DNA from: SZUA-76 sp945787585
Lineage (GTDB): Bacteria; Pseudomonadota; Gammaproteobacteria; SZUA-140
Direction of reading: 5' to 3'
Assembly (NCBI GenBank): GCA_947258425.1
Contig: CAMYIG010000014.1
Span: 1 to 28,726, forward strand
DNA length: 28,726 bases
A model generated the notes under the pieces. That model was not told the DNA's origin. It ran no database searches and saw only the letters and a program-made list of their open reading frames with translations. The position numbers were made by a program, and so were the translations under genes. Below are positions 1-8,353 of this stretch, in pieces; position 1 is the first letter of the stretch, and each line of letters begins with the position of its first letter.

Positions 1-58
1 TCGAACCACCGACCAATTGATTAACAGTCAACTGCTCTACCAACTGAGCTACCGGGGA
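1..58 (-). tRNA. tRNA-Asn (anticodon GTT), 3' part cut off by the window edge
   Basis: Read on the minus strand the segment starts TCCCCGGTAGCTCAGTTGG, a standard acceptor arm and D-arm. An anticodon loop CTGTTAA follows, with GTT at 25-23, and then the T-arm sequence GGTTCGA at the window edge. GTT decodes asparagine codons. The rest of the T-arm, the acceptor 3' strand and any CCA lie outside the window, so the gene is only partly visible. The next 120 bases before the Smr gene show nothing I can identify. Confidence 0.93.
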
Positions 59-180
59 TCAGTAATTGGCTGAGGCGCTATAGTACTCATGCACCCCGCG
101 TGGGTCAATAGGATCTCGAAATAATCTCAGTTTATCAATATAATAGGCAGCTAACCCGCTGATTTGGTGCGCACCCCGTG

Positions 181-738
181 ATGAGTGACAAAAAAAAAGA
201 CCCAAAAGAGGCCGATGATCTTGCGCTATTTCGCCAAAGCGTAGCCGATGCGCGCCCGTTGAAACAAAAAAACATTGTGCATCACCACACGACACCATCA
301 ACCACACCAAAGCCACGGCGACAAAGTGAAGCCAGTCCAGCAGATACGCGGCTCTCCGATGAATATCAGGTTGAAGCAGTGGAGGCTAAGGATGCGCTGC
401 ATTTCAGCAGAACGGGCGTACAACACAGCGTCATCAAGAAACTGCGCCAGGGCCAGTTCACGACGCATGCGGAACTTGACTTGCACGGCATGATCGTCAC
501 CGAGGCACGCGAAGCGCTGCTTCAATTTATCGATAATTGCAGAGAACGGCACCTACGCTATGCGCGTATCGTTCACGGCAAAGGCTACGGCGCGGCCAGC
601 CAACAGCCCATATTGAAAAACCGACTCAATAGCTGGCTCAGGCAGATCGACACGGTGCTCGCCTTCTGCTCAGCGCAACCGAAAGATGGCGGCACTGGTG
701 CTGTCTATATTCTGTTAAAACGAGACCGCCGCCGTTAA
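181..738 (+). CDS. smrA: Smr-domain protein, SmrA (YdaL)-like putative endonuclease
   Basis: A protein of about 185 residues with a basic, disordered N-terminal half and a C-terminal Smr (small MutS-related) domain over roughly residues 95-185. Visible domain motifs are LDLHG near residue 100, HGKG near 133 and GGTGAVYILL near 171. The N-terminal pattern (ALFRQ, RPLKQ, GVQHSVIKKLR) resembles Escherichia coli SmrA/YdaL more than SmrB. Smr domains are nicking endonucleases; SmrB cleaves mRNA at collided ribosomes, but the role of SmrA is not settled. ATG at 181 is chosen over the GTG directly before it; neither has a clear Shine-Dalgarno. The gene is convergent with hemH, 24 bases away. The family assignment is secure, the substrate is not. 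Confidence 0.85.
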   Translation: MSDKKKDPKEADDLALFRQSVADARPLKQKNIVHHHTTPSTTPKPRRQSEASPADTRLSDEYQVEAVEAKDALHFSRTGVQHSVIKKLRQGQFTTHAELDLHGMIVTEAREALLQFIDNCRERHLRYARIVHGKGYGAASQQPILKNRLNSWLRQIDTVLAFCSAQPKDGGTGAVYILLKRDRRR

Positions 739-762
739 ACAGCGATGAATGCTCGATAAGCG

Positions 763-1875
763 CTACGCTTTAGCGCCCAGTTCAATCGCTCGCAGCCTGC
801 CCTTCTCACGCAGTCGTGCCGCACGCTCAGCGTCCCACTCCTCATCACGCTCCGGCCAGCCTTGCGTATGTTTCAGCACCAGCTCACCCAGCGCACGGAT
901 ATGATCTGCGCGATCATTCAATGCCGGAATATAGAAAAACTCTTTACCGCCCGCGCCAATAAACGCCTCACGATTCTCCAGATCCAGCTCCTCCAGCGTC
1001 TCGACACAATCAGACGAAAAACCGGGCGAAATCACATCGACCCGTTTGACACCCGCTTTGGCCCACGCCTCCAGTGTCTTATCGGTATAGGGCTGGAGCC
1101 ACTCTTCCCGTCCAAAACGGGACTGAAAAGAGACAAACCACTCATCCGCCGCCAGCTCGAGTCGCTCGGCCACCAGTCGCCCGGTCTTCTGGCACTGACA
1201 GTAGTAAGGGTCACCCGCCAGCAAAGTACGCTTGGGCATGCCGTGAAATGACATCAATAAACGTCCTTCGCGCCCGTGGCGTTTCCAGTGTTCGCGGATC
1301 GAGTTGGCCAACGCATCAATGTAAGCGGGGTCGTCGTGATACTGATTAATCATGCGCATCTCGGGAAGCAGACGCCATTTGTTAAACACGGCCGCGACCG
1401 CATCAAAGGTAGAGGCCGTCGTCGCAGCGGAATATTGCGGATAAAGCGGAAAAACCAGCACCCGCTGCACGTTGGCCTCACGCAGCTTCTCCAAGGCAGA
1501 CTCGATCGAAGGATTCCCGTAGCGCATGCCCAGCGCGGTCACCACCGGCCCGGGGAAATGATCATTAAGATATGTCTGCAGCGCCGCAGTCTGCTTTTGT
1601 GCCGTCAACAACAGCGGTGAGCCGTCATTATCCCAGATACGCAGATAATTCCTGGCCGAACGCTTGGGGCGAAACGGCAACACGAAGCAGTTTAAAATCA
1701 ACCACCAGGCCGGTCGTGGGATCTCCACCACACGGGAATCCCATAAAAATTCACCGAGGTACTTACGCAGCGCTTCGGGTGTCGGCGCATCGGGCGTGCC
1801 TAAATTGGTGACTAAAATCCCAACCGGACGCGCCTTGCCATGCGCATGAGATATCTCCCCTTTTTCCATCACCAT
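763..1875 (-). CDS. hemH: Ferrochelatase
   Basis: This is the last step of heme synthesis: insertion of Fe2+ into protoporphyrin IX, normally at the cytoplasmic membrane face. The 370-residue protein covers the full HemH length. Family motifs are visible in order: LVTNLGTPDAPTP near 21, DGSPLL near 84, FPLYPQYS near 142, SFHGMPKR at 209-216 with the catalytic His211, and SPGFSSDCVETLEEL near 283 with the conserved acidic residues. The C-terminal tail of about 35 residues is charged. ATG at 1875 has AGGG eight bases upstream, so it is preferred over a second ATG two codons later. The gene diverges from the redox cassette that starts at 2119; the 243 bases between them hold no promoter I can call with confidence. 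Nothing looks damaged. Confidence 0.97.
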   Translation of the reverse strand: MVMEKGEISHAHGKARPVGILVTNLGTPDAPTPEALRKYLGEFLWDSRVVEIPRPAWWLILNCFVLPFRPKRSARNYLRIWDNDGSPLLLTAQKQTAALQTYLNDHFPGPVVTALGMRYGNPSIESALEKLREANVQRVLVFPLYPQYSAATTASTFDAVAAVFNKWRLLPEMRMINQYHDDPAYIDALANSIREHWKRHGREGRLLMSFHGMPKRTLLAGDPYYCQCQKTGRLVAERLELAADEWFVSFQSRFGREEWLQPYTDKTLEAWAKAGVKRVDVISPGFSSDCVETLEELDLENREAFIGAGGKEFFYIPALNDRADHIRALGELVLKHTQGWPERDEEWDAERAARLREKGRLRAIELGAKA

Positions 1876-2118
1876 TGCAACTGCCCTGCCTGTGTAATAT
1901 TAGTATCAACCATTATGCCATTACCGATAAAAATTTTCTGCCGACCATTTCGCCATCAAAATCGATCCGTCTAAAAAAACGTGCGGAACACTCACTGCAT
2001 CGAATATCCACACATGACACCCGGAGAACAATGCATGCGATGCGTGGTAATATGGCCATCAGAAAGCGCTGACACATGATACCGACAACCAGCAGGACGA
2101 TCACACAGAATCAGGCCC
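1876..2118. other. Divergent intergenic region between hemH and the redox cassette
   Basis: These 243 bases must contain the promoters for hemH (leftward) and the three-gene redox cassette (rightward). I see AT-rich patches on the hemH side, but no -35/-10 pair close to consensus and no clear operator palindrome. Nothing more can be supported. Confidence 0.5.
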
Positions 2119-3690
2119 GTGGACACCCAGAATATAAAAGACATTGATGCCCCCATCGGCGCGATACCGCCGTGCCCCGTCGCACCCGATGCGCTGCACG
2201 GCATTCCGCGCCAACAGACCAATCCTAAACGCTGGCAAGGGGAGCAGTGGCAGCCCTTTGCCAGCGCACTGCGGCAGGCGGGTATTGAGCTACGCAGTAC
2301 CGAAAGCAGCACCGGCACTTATGTGACCGATGCCGGCGGGCTCGCCTACGGCATGCCACACGGCGTGGTGATCGCGCGGAGCGCGACACAGATCGCAACG
2401 CTAATGCAGCTGGCACAGCAGCACCGCGTTCCAGTCACCACCCGTGGCGGTGGTTTGACCACTGAAGGTGAATCGGTGGCCTTTGGCGGGGTACTGCTCG
2501 ACATGACCGGCATGAGCCGTGTGCGCCATATCGATAAAGCAGCGCTTACGGTGCGCACCGAAGGCGGCATCTTCTGGCACCTGCTGGCGGAAGCCCTACG
2601 CCGTGAAGGGCTCGATTATCACTCCGCCCCGTTGAACCTGACCTCATCGGTCGGCGGCACGCTCGGGGTCGGTGGGATTGATGTCAATTCATCAAAGTTC
2701 GGTTGCAGTGCCGATCAGGCCGTTGCACTACAGGTGGTTACCCCCACCGGTGAGATCGTCGAATGTTCAGATGAAGAAAATGCCGAGCTGTTTCAACGTG
2801 TGATCCTCGGTTACGGCCAGTTCGGCATCATCACAGAAGCGACGTTGCGCGTACGCGAATACACGCCGCTACGCATGCACTACTTCTATTACTCGTCACT
2901 ACGGGATGCAGTCGAAGACCTGATGCGCATCGACCAGGCACAGCTGTGTGACTACAGCGGCATCCTGACGATGATGGATAAGGCGATCACGCTGCTCGTC
3001 GCCTTCGACAGCGATGAACGTGAAAATGAATTCCTCAACCACCACTGCAAAACTCTGCGCGGTTACGGCGAACTCCCTTTTGCCATCCGCACCGCCGCCC
3101 ATTACGCACTACGACCCTGGCGCTTCAGAGAGGCGCTCTACCTCTTCCGACGAAAACGCGAACTCTTCCCTGACCTGCAACCTGTGCATCACATGCAAGG
3201 CGGACAGATGCTAGACCGCACCGTGGTCTTTTCACGTGCAGTGTGGAAACACTGGGGCGGACGCCAGATGGTGATCCCGGATCTCGCCAGCAGTGTCGAT
3301 AAATTTGTCGAATCGGTTGAACGCGGCAACGCAGTGTGCAAAAAATATTTCCCGCACTACACGCTTTATTGCGTGGGGATCAAGTTGCGCGAAGCACACC
3401 AGCCCCATTATGAGCTCTCATGTATTCCACCCGATGCCAGCGGCTGGGCCTACGGCTGTGAATTTGAACCGATGCTCGACAGTGGCACCTATAGCCGTGA
3501 CCAGCTGCAATCTTTTAAAAACGATATCTATGACATTGGCGTCGAACTCGGCACCAGCTACTATCGCTTTGGCGGCATGATGAAAGGCTATATCCGTCGT
3601 GCACTCGGCAACGAAGTCGTCGACAAACATCTCGCGATGAAGCGTCAGGCCGACCCCGCGATGATCCTCAACCGCAACGTAGTTTTTTAA
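2119..3690 (+). CDS. PCMH-type FAD-binding oxidoreductase (GlcD / cytokinin-dehydrogenase / DHCR24-like)
   Basis: A 523-residue flavoprotein without signal peptide, so probably cytoplasmic. The FAD-binding PCMH domain spans about residues 75-245: a PP-loop-like TTRGGGLTTEGES at 107-119, GGVLLDMTGMSRV at 123-135, TSSVGGTLGVGGIDVNSSKF at 175-194, and GYGQFGIITEATL near 231. The remainder looks like the substrate-cap domain, ending in ADPAMILNRNVVF, the usual C-terminal signature of this class. The loop that carries a covalent FAD-linking His in plant cytokinin dehydrogenases has only glycines here, so FAD is probably non-covalent. The GTG start is forced: an in-frame stop lies at 2077-2079 and no other start precedes the conserved part. 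It abuts the Fe-S gene with no spacer, suggesting electron transfer as in GlcD/GlcF. The substrate cannot be read from the sequence. Confidence 0.85.
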   Translation: MDTQNIKDIDAPIGAIPPCPVAPDALHGIPRQQTNPKRWQGEQWQPFASALRQAGIELRSTESSTGTYVTDAGGLAYGMPHGVVIARSATQIATLMQLAQQHRVPVTTRGGGLTTEGESVAFGGVLLDMTGMSRVRHIDKAALTVRTEGGIFWHLLAEALRREGLDYHSAPLNLTSSVGGTLGVGGIDVNSSKFGCSADQAVALQVVTPTGEIVECSDEENAELFQRVILGYGQFGIITEATLRVREYTPLRMHYFYYSSLRDAVEDLMRIDQAQLCDYSGILTMMDKAITLLVAFDSDERENEFLNHHCKTLRGYGELPFAIRTAAHYALRPWRFREALYLFRRKRELFPDLQPVHHMQGGQMLDRTVVFSRAVWKHWGGRQMVIPDLASSVDKFVESVERGNAVCKKYFPHYTLYCVGIKLREAHQPHYELSCIPPDASGWAYGCEFEPMLDSGTYSRDQLQSFKNDIYDIGVELGTSYYRFGGMMKGYIRRALGNEVVDKHLAMKRQADPAMILNRNVVF

Positions 3691-4641
3691 ATGCCGCATA
3701 CAAACTGCCACGGCTGTAGCCTCTGCCTGCTCTCCTGTCCAATGTGGCGACAGCGGCGTGATGTACAGTTCAGCCCACAAGGGATTTTCAAGGCGCTGCA
3801 ACACAATGCAACGTCTGACGAGATCGCGCCGGCACTCTTCAGCTGCCTACTGTGTGGCGCCTGCGATCGCCTCTGCCCAGAGGATATTGACATCACTGGC
3901 ATGATCACCACATATAGAAAAGAATCTTTTTTGCAGGGCTCCAACGCCGCACTCAAAGAAAAAATCGAATCACAGTTAGTGCCGCCCACACCTGAAATCA
4001 AACAGGAAGAGAACATCATCGTGCTCGCCGGTGGAGCGCTGCGCGCAACACCCGCCACGCTCAAGAAAGTACTGACGCTGCTCTCCGGCGAGACAAACGC
4101 AGCACTCGCGATGGATGATGGTGATGATATCGCACTCGCGCTTGAGGCTGGCATCGAGGTCTCTGACCATCGGCTGCACGCCTTTCTGGAACCACTGCAA
4201 GGGGCAAAACGGCTCTACATCAGCAATGGCCATCTGCTAAAACAGCTGCGTCACTGGCTGCCAGCGACCGAACTCTTGGCCATCGGCCACAGCCTCAGCC
4301 AACTGGACACACTGACCCGTCAACTCAATAAAGGCGACCTCTACCTGATTGAAAGCCGTGCCTACCATCTCGATCACTCACAGCAGCTCACGCACTACGA
4401 CCAGCTGCGTCACCGACAGGGCTGCCATATCAATCTTGACCTGCAACGCAACGCGATCCCGACCGCCGGCGGCGGTCTCAATGCGTTGCAGCCGCAACTC
4501 GACAGCGCTGAGCAAGGGCGCTGGCTACTGAGTGGGCGCAATGTGCAGCGTATCATTGTTGAATGCGCGGAAGATGGCCGAGCGATGTCTCAGCACAGCG
4601 CGCTGCCGGTCCTTCACCTCGCCGACTTAATGGAGCACTGA
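3691..4641 (+). CDS. 4Fe-4S dicluster protein with a GlcF/HdrB-like but cysteine-poor C-terminal domain
   Basis: Residues 1-70 hold two ferredoxin-type cysteine quartets, C6-C9-C12-C16 (CHGCSLCLLSCP) and C52-C55-C58-C62 (CLLCGACDRLCP), spaced as in HdrC and GlcF. The remaining 245 residues keep the outline of a CCG domain: a YHLDHS segment where CCG proteins have a CH-containing motif, TAGGG where they have CCGxGG, and a final stretch IIVECAEDG...LPVLHLADLME resembling the ending with CxxC. Almost all expected cysteines are missing, so the [4Fe-4S] relay looks intact while the non-cubane cluster does not. At 316 residues it is shorter than typical GlcF. The ATG follows the previous stop codon directly and has no Shine-Dalgarno, so translation is probably coupled. 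Likely role: electron carrier between the two flanking flavoproteins. Confidence 0.8.
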   Translation: MPHTNCHGCSLCLLSCPMWRQRRDVQFSPQGIFKALQHNATSDEIAPALFSCLLCGACDRLCPEDIDITGMITTYRKESFLQGSNAALKEKIESQLVPPTPEIKQEENIIVLAGGALRATPATLKKVLTLLSGETNAALAMDDGDDIALALEAGIEVSDHRLHAFLEPLQGAKRLYISNGHLLKQLRHWLPATELLAIGHSLSQLDTLTRQLNKGDLYLIESRAYHLDHSQQLTHYDQLRHRQGCHINLDLQRNAIPTAGGGLNALQPQLDSAEQGRWLLSGRNVQRIIVECAEDGRAMSQHSALPVLHLADLMEH

Positions 4642-4645
4642 ACCG

Positions 4646-5872
4646 ATGCCGAATAAAATTCGCAGCGTTGATGTCATCATTGTGGGCGCCAGCCTGGCCG
4701 CTGCCGCTGCCGCCAAACGATTGCACGACGCGGGCCTCGAAACGCTGATCATCGAAAAACGTGAACTGCCTCGCCATAAAATATGCAGTGGTATTCTGTC
4801 GCCACGGGGGCACCGCTTCCTACTGGAGAATTTTGGCCCAATCCCACCACAGGCACTGCACGATCCAACTTCATGCCGCGGCGTCACCTTTCACTTTCCA
4901 TCGATGGTCTCAATGTCGATGGATTTTTTCGGTGGCACCACCCCCCACCTGCATCGTAAATATTCCGACTACTGGGCGATTCAGGAAAGTGGTGCCGAGA
5001 TCCATGATCAGACCTCGTTTATCGGCATGCAACAGCAGGACGATGATCAAATTGTCACCACCCGCAAGAAGGGTGGCGACGAGGTTCGTTTCAAGTGCCG
5101 ATATGTCATCGGTGCCGACGGCCCCAGTTCACCGGTGCTGCGTGCCCTCTATCCTGAATATCCGCAACAGATCCCGTGGTTCTTTGTCGGACAGAAATTT
5201 CACGAAATCATCGACTGCCCACTGGATGAGCAATATTTTCACTTTTGGTTCCATCCACAACTGGGCCACTACACCTGGAGTCATGCGCGTGACGGCAGAC
5301 AGATCGTCGGTGTAGGCTTCAAGCGCGGCGATAATTTTCATGCTCGCCATCAGCATGTCGCCAACTATTTACAGGATAAACATGGCGTCAGGCTCAAACC
5401 CGCGGACGTCGACCATGAAGGGTGCGCAGAAAACTTTGGCCCGTCGCTGATCAACCGCTACGTCTTTGGTAAAAGCAACGTACTGATCACCGGTCAGGCC
5501 TCCGGTTTTCTTAATATGATTGGCGAAGGGATGAGTTGTGCGCTGCACTCCGGCGCCATCGCTGGCGAGGCCATTATCGAGGCGGCGATTCACAATCGCG
5601 AGCTGCAACCACTCTATCGAGAGATGATTTCAACCGAGGTCAGACGCACCAGCGACCAGTGGAACCCGCTGAAGATCGCCTTTGCGCGCCCCCATGAGGC
5701 CGATTTTCCGGCCGCGTTGATGGCCCTTCCAATGAAGGATCGCATCAAAGTGTTACGTGATATGTGGCGCTTTGTCTGCCTCTACAAAGAGTTCAAGTGG
5801 GGACGGGAGATCATGCGTGAGAGCCTCGCACGGATCAAACATGGGCGCTATCCGGGCGTTCGTTGGCAATAG
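4646..5872 (+). CDS. Geranylgeranyl-reductase-family FAD-dependent oxidoreductase
   Basis: A 408-residue protein with the PHBH/GGR flavoprotein fold. It shows an N-terminal Rossmann segment DVIIVGASLAAAAAAKRL at 9-26 with the acidic IIEK at 35-38, then LPRHKICSG at 41-49, where the GGR family has PRxKxCGG. GADGPSS follows at 156-162, a YTWSHARDG segment near 209 where the family has YxWxFP, and GQASGFLN at 283-290 before GEGM. GGR enzymes saturate C=C bonds of prenyl chains or related hydrophobic substrates. Two flavin motifs are unusual: GxGxxG reads GASLAA and the usual GDAxG reads GQASG. The gene starts four bases after the Fe-S gene, with GGAG ten bases upstream, so it is the third member of one operon. 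It converges on the c-di-GMP gene with five bases between stops. The substrate is unknown. Confidence 0.8.
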   Translation: MPNKIRSVDVIIVGASLAAAAAAKRLHDAGLETLIIEKRELPRHKICSGILSPRGHRFLLENFGPIPPQALHDPTSCRGVTFHFPSMVSMSMDFFGGTTPHLHRKYSDYWAIQESGAEIHDQTSFIGMQQQDDDQIVTTRKKGGDEVRFKCRYVIGADGPSSPVLRALYPEYPQQIPWFFVGQKFHEIIDCPLDEQYFHFWFHPQLGHYTWSHARDGRQIVGVGFKRGDNFHARHQHVANYLQDKHGVRLKPADVDHEGCAENFGPSLINRYVFGKSNVLITGQASGFLNMIGEGMSCALHSGAIAGEAIIEAAIHNRELQPLYREMISTEVRRTSDQWNPLKIAFARPHEADFPAALMALPMKDRIKVLRDMWRFVCLYKEFKWGREIMRESLARIKHGRYPGVRWQ

Positions 5873-5877
5873 TTTCG

Positions 5878-7965
5878 TTAACTCAACACGGGTTCGTATG
5901 ACTCACAAAATTCTATAATTTTGCCTGCCGCTATCGGCCGTGAAAAGTAGTAGCCCTGATAGTGATAGCAGCCATTTTCCAGTAAAAAATCCATCTCATC
6001 GCGTGTCTCAACCCCTTCGGCAATCAACTCTAGCCCCAGATTATGGGCCATGCCGATAATAGTTTTAACAATATGAGCATCATTCACACTCGTCATTATG
6101 TCGCTGACAAAAGACTTATCGATCTTGAGCCGGTCGAGCGGTAGCTGCTTCAAATAAGCCATTGAAGAGTACCCGGTACCAAAATCATCAATCGAGAAGA
6201 GCACCCCGACTTCTTTTAGTGCCTCTATCTTACTAACCGTTTTAGCGGTCTGCTCAAGCAGTAAATTTTCAGTCAACTCCAGTTCAAGCACGTCACCGCT
6301 CACCTCCAATTCAATCAACAACCCTTTTACATATTCAACAAAAGTATCTTGATGAAACTGCTTTGGACTCACATTAATCGCCAGTGTTCCCAGATTCAAT
6401 CCTTCTGCCTGCCACCGTTTAAACTGTTCAAGGCCATTTCTCAGCACCCAATCCCCCATTGGAATAATGAGTGAGCTCTCTTCTGCAATATCAATAAACC
6501 CATCCGGGAAGACCATCCCCCTCTCAGGGTGATTCCAACGTATCAACGCTTCAACCCCAGTCACTCCTTCTGTCGCACTAATTTGCGGCTGATAATGAAG
6601 CTCCAGCTCGCCACCGGAGATCGCTCTTCTAAACTCTGTCTGGGTACGAAGACGCTGTTCCACCTCTTGCTGCATGCTCGGCATAAAAAAACGTACGGTA
6701 TTACGGCCCGCATCCTTTGCTCGATACATTGCAGTATCTGCGTGCTTCATCACATCATCCGCCGTCTGCTCCTCCTGTGGAAACAGACTCACTCCGATAC
6801 TCGACGTTAAATGATGAAAACTCCCATCCAGTTCATAGGGCCGTAATATGACTTCTCTCAGTTTTTCCGCGATACTCTGCGCCCGCTCGGCAGCCACTCG
6901 CTGATCCGCCCCAAGATTTACCAGCATGATCACAAACTCATCCCCCCCCAGCCGGGCCACCTCATCTTCGACACGAACATTAGCGGTCAGCCGCTCACCG
7001 ATTAATTTTAAAATTTCATCGCCAACCTGATGACCCAGCGAGTCATTAATCGCTTTAAAATGATCACACTCAAAATAGAGCAGCGCACCATGGTTTTGCT
7101 GACGCCTCGCAAACGCAAATGCCTTTCGTAGTTGATCAACAAAATAATTACGATTAGTGAGCCCCGTTAGCCCATCATGATGCGCCAGGTATTTGAGATT
7201 TTCTTCTGCTATTTTACGTTGAGAAATGTCTGTGCTAAGACCCACCAGGCCACTGACTTTACCCTCACTATCTAACATCCTGAATTTGATTATTTCCAGT
7301 TCATGTGATACTCCATCTGCAAACATCATATTTGCATTCGAATAATGTGGGCCGTCTTCTTTTAGCGCTGAGGCATCCGAGGCAATGCTATTTATCCTTG
7401 ATGCTTTTTCATCCGTATAAATCTCGGCGTAATCGTTCACCGACAGGATTTCTTTCTCTGTCATATCAAGCGCATCACAAAAAGCCTTGTTAGCCGTAAT
7501 AAGTCTTCCTTTCGTATCCTGCGCCCAGATCCCTATCGGTGCATTATCGAGAATCAACTGCAACATCTGACTTTTTTGCAGTAGATCAAGTCCGGTCATT
7601 TTTCTTGCGGTAATGTCCTGACAAATACCCATTAGATATTGTGGCTTACCGGCCGCATCACGCAATAATACTGCACGCTGTTCAAACCATAGCATGTCGT
7701 CTGTGCTGTTAAAAATCCGGTATTCGAACGACTCGACCGGATGATTATCTAATACCTGAGCGATCACATATTCAAATTTATCTCTATCATCAGGGTGTAT
7801 GCTGCTGATATAAGACTCACGATCCAGTTTGACACTACCCGTTTCATAACCCAGCATTTCAAATAGCTCATCGCTACATTCGATTGCACCATTCTCAACT
7901 GTCCAGATCCATGCCGCTGTTTTAGATATACGCTGCGAATGGCGTAGTATTTCAATCTCTTTCAT
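5878..7965 (-). CDS. PAS-PAS-GGDEF-EAL cyclic-di-GMP signalling protein
   Basis: A 695-residue cytoplasmic protein without membrane segments: PAS/PAC at about 8-120, a second PAS at 135-245, GGDEF at 260-427 and EAL at 440-690. GGDEF residues 340-344 are intact, and an RVED inhibitory-site motif (331-334) lies five residues before them. The metal-binding segment, usually DxDxFK, reads ECDHFK, with Glu299 replacing the first Asp. The EAL half looks fully competent: EAL 472-474, Asn531, ELTE near 563-566, DDFGTGYSS from 593, KID 614-616, EGVET from 650 and QGYYF from 670. It may therefore make, break or sense c-di-GMP; phosphodiesterase activity is the safer prediction. The start at 7965 is chosen because AGGTG sits six bases before it; GTG and ATG codons slightly upstream overlap that site. 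Confidence 0.93.
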   Translation of the reverse strand: MKEIEILRHSQRISKTAAWIWTVENGAIECSDELFEMLGYETGSVKLDRESYISSIHPDDRDKFEYVIAQVLDNHPVESFEYRIFNSTDDMLWFEQRAVLLRDAAGKPQYLMGICQDITARKMTGLDLLQKSQMLQLILDNAPIGIWAQDTKGRLITANKAFCDALDMTEKEILSVNDYAEIYTDEKASRINSIASDASALKEDGPHYSNANMMFADGVSHELEIIKFRMLDSEGKVSGLVGLSTDISQRKIAEENLKYLAHHDGLTGLTNRNYFVDQLRKAFAFARRQQNHGALLYFECDHFKAINDSLGHQVGDEILKLIGERLTANVRVEDEVARLGGDEFVIMLVNLGADQRVAAERAQSIAEKLREVILRPYELDGSFHHLTSSIGVSLFPQEEQTADDVMKHADTAMYRAKDAGRNTVRFFMPSMQQEVEQRLRTQTEFRRAISGGELELHYQPQISATEGVTGVEALIRWNHPERGMVFPDGFIDIAEESSLIIPMGDWVLRNGLEQFKRWQAEGLNLGTLAINVSPKQFHQDTFVEYVKGLLIELEVSGDVLELELTENLLLEQTAKTVSKIEALKEVGVLFSIDDFGTGYSSMAYLKQLPLDRLKIDKSFVSDIMTSVNDAHIVKTIIGMAHNLGLELIAEGVETRDEMDFLLENGCYHYQGYYFSRPIAAGKIIEFCESYEPVLS

Positions 7966-8353
7966 CAACATCACCTACGGTTGTTAAGCAAACCAACGCA
8001 TTTGTGTCAGACCTGCGCGTACGTAGTAGCAATATATCGTCATTAAAAGGCTGAATGATGTAAGAAAAATCACATCTGGCATGGTGAAAATTCACCACAG
8101 AATGTAGAGATGAGCTGAAAAGCACTACCATTAACTTTGACAGAATCCATTCCCTTACTAACAAATCATATAAATCACAATGTTACTCAGCGCCTCATGC
8201 ATTGCGTAACACTGTAATTTATCGTTACTAATAGAATAATCTGAAGGTAAAGTCGCCTATTACGCCAAATTCCCATCTATTCAGCGCAACTTTATTTTGT
8301 TAGCATTCCAGTCAAATTTGCAGCCTGGCCACATCATACAAAGTGAGGATTAA
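7966..8353. other. Divergent, AT-rich intergenic region
   Basis: About 388 bases separate the divergent GGDEF-EAL gene and the cytochrome c gene. No credible reading frame or RNA gene is visible. The one distinct element is a 16-base perfect palindrome at 8082-8097, listed separately. A GAGGA ribosome-binding site lies just before the ATG at 8354. I find no promoter close enough to consensus to name. Confidence 0.5.
8082..8097. promoter_or_regulatory. Operator-like palindrome TGGTGAA-AA-TTCACCA
   Basis: A perfect inverted repeat of seven bases per arm with a two-base centre, in the long divergent region between the GGDEF-EAL and cytochrome c genes. The size and placement suit a dimeric repressor or activator site. 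I do not recognise the regulator, and a chance palindrome in AT-rich DNA cannot be excluded. Confidence 0.3.
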
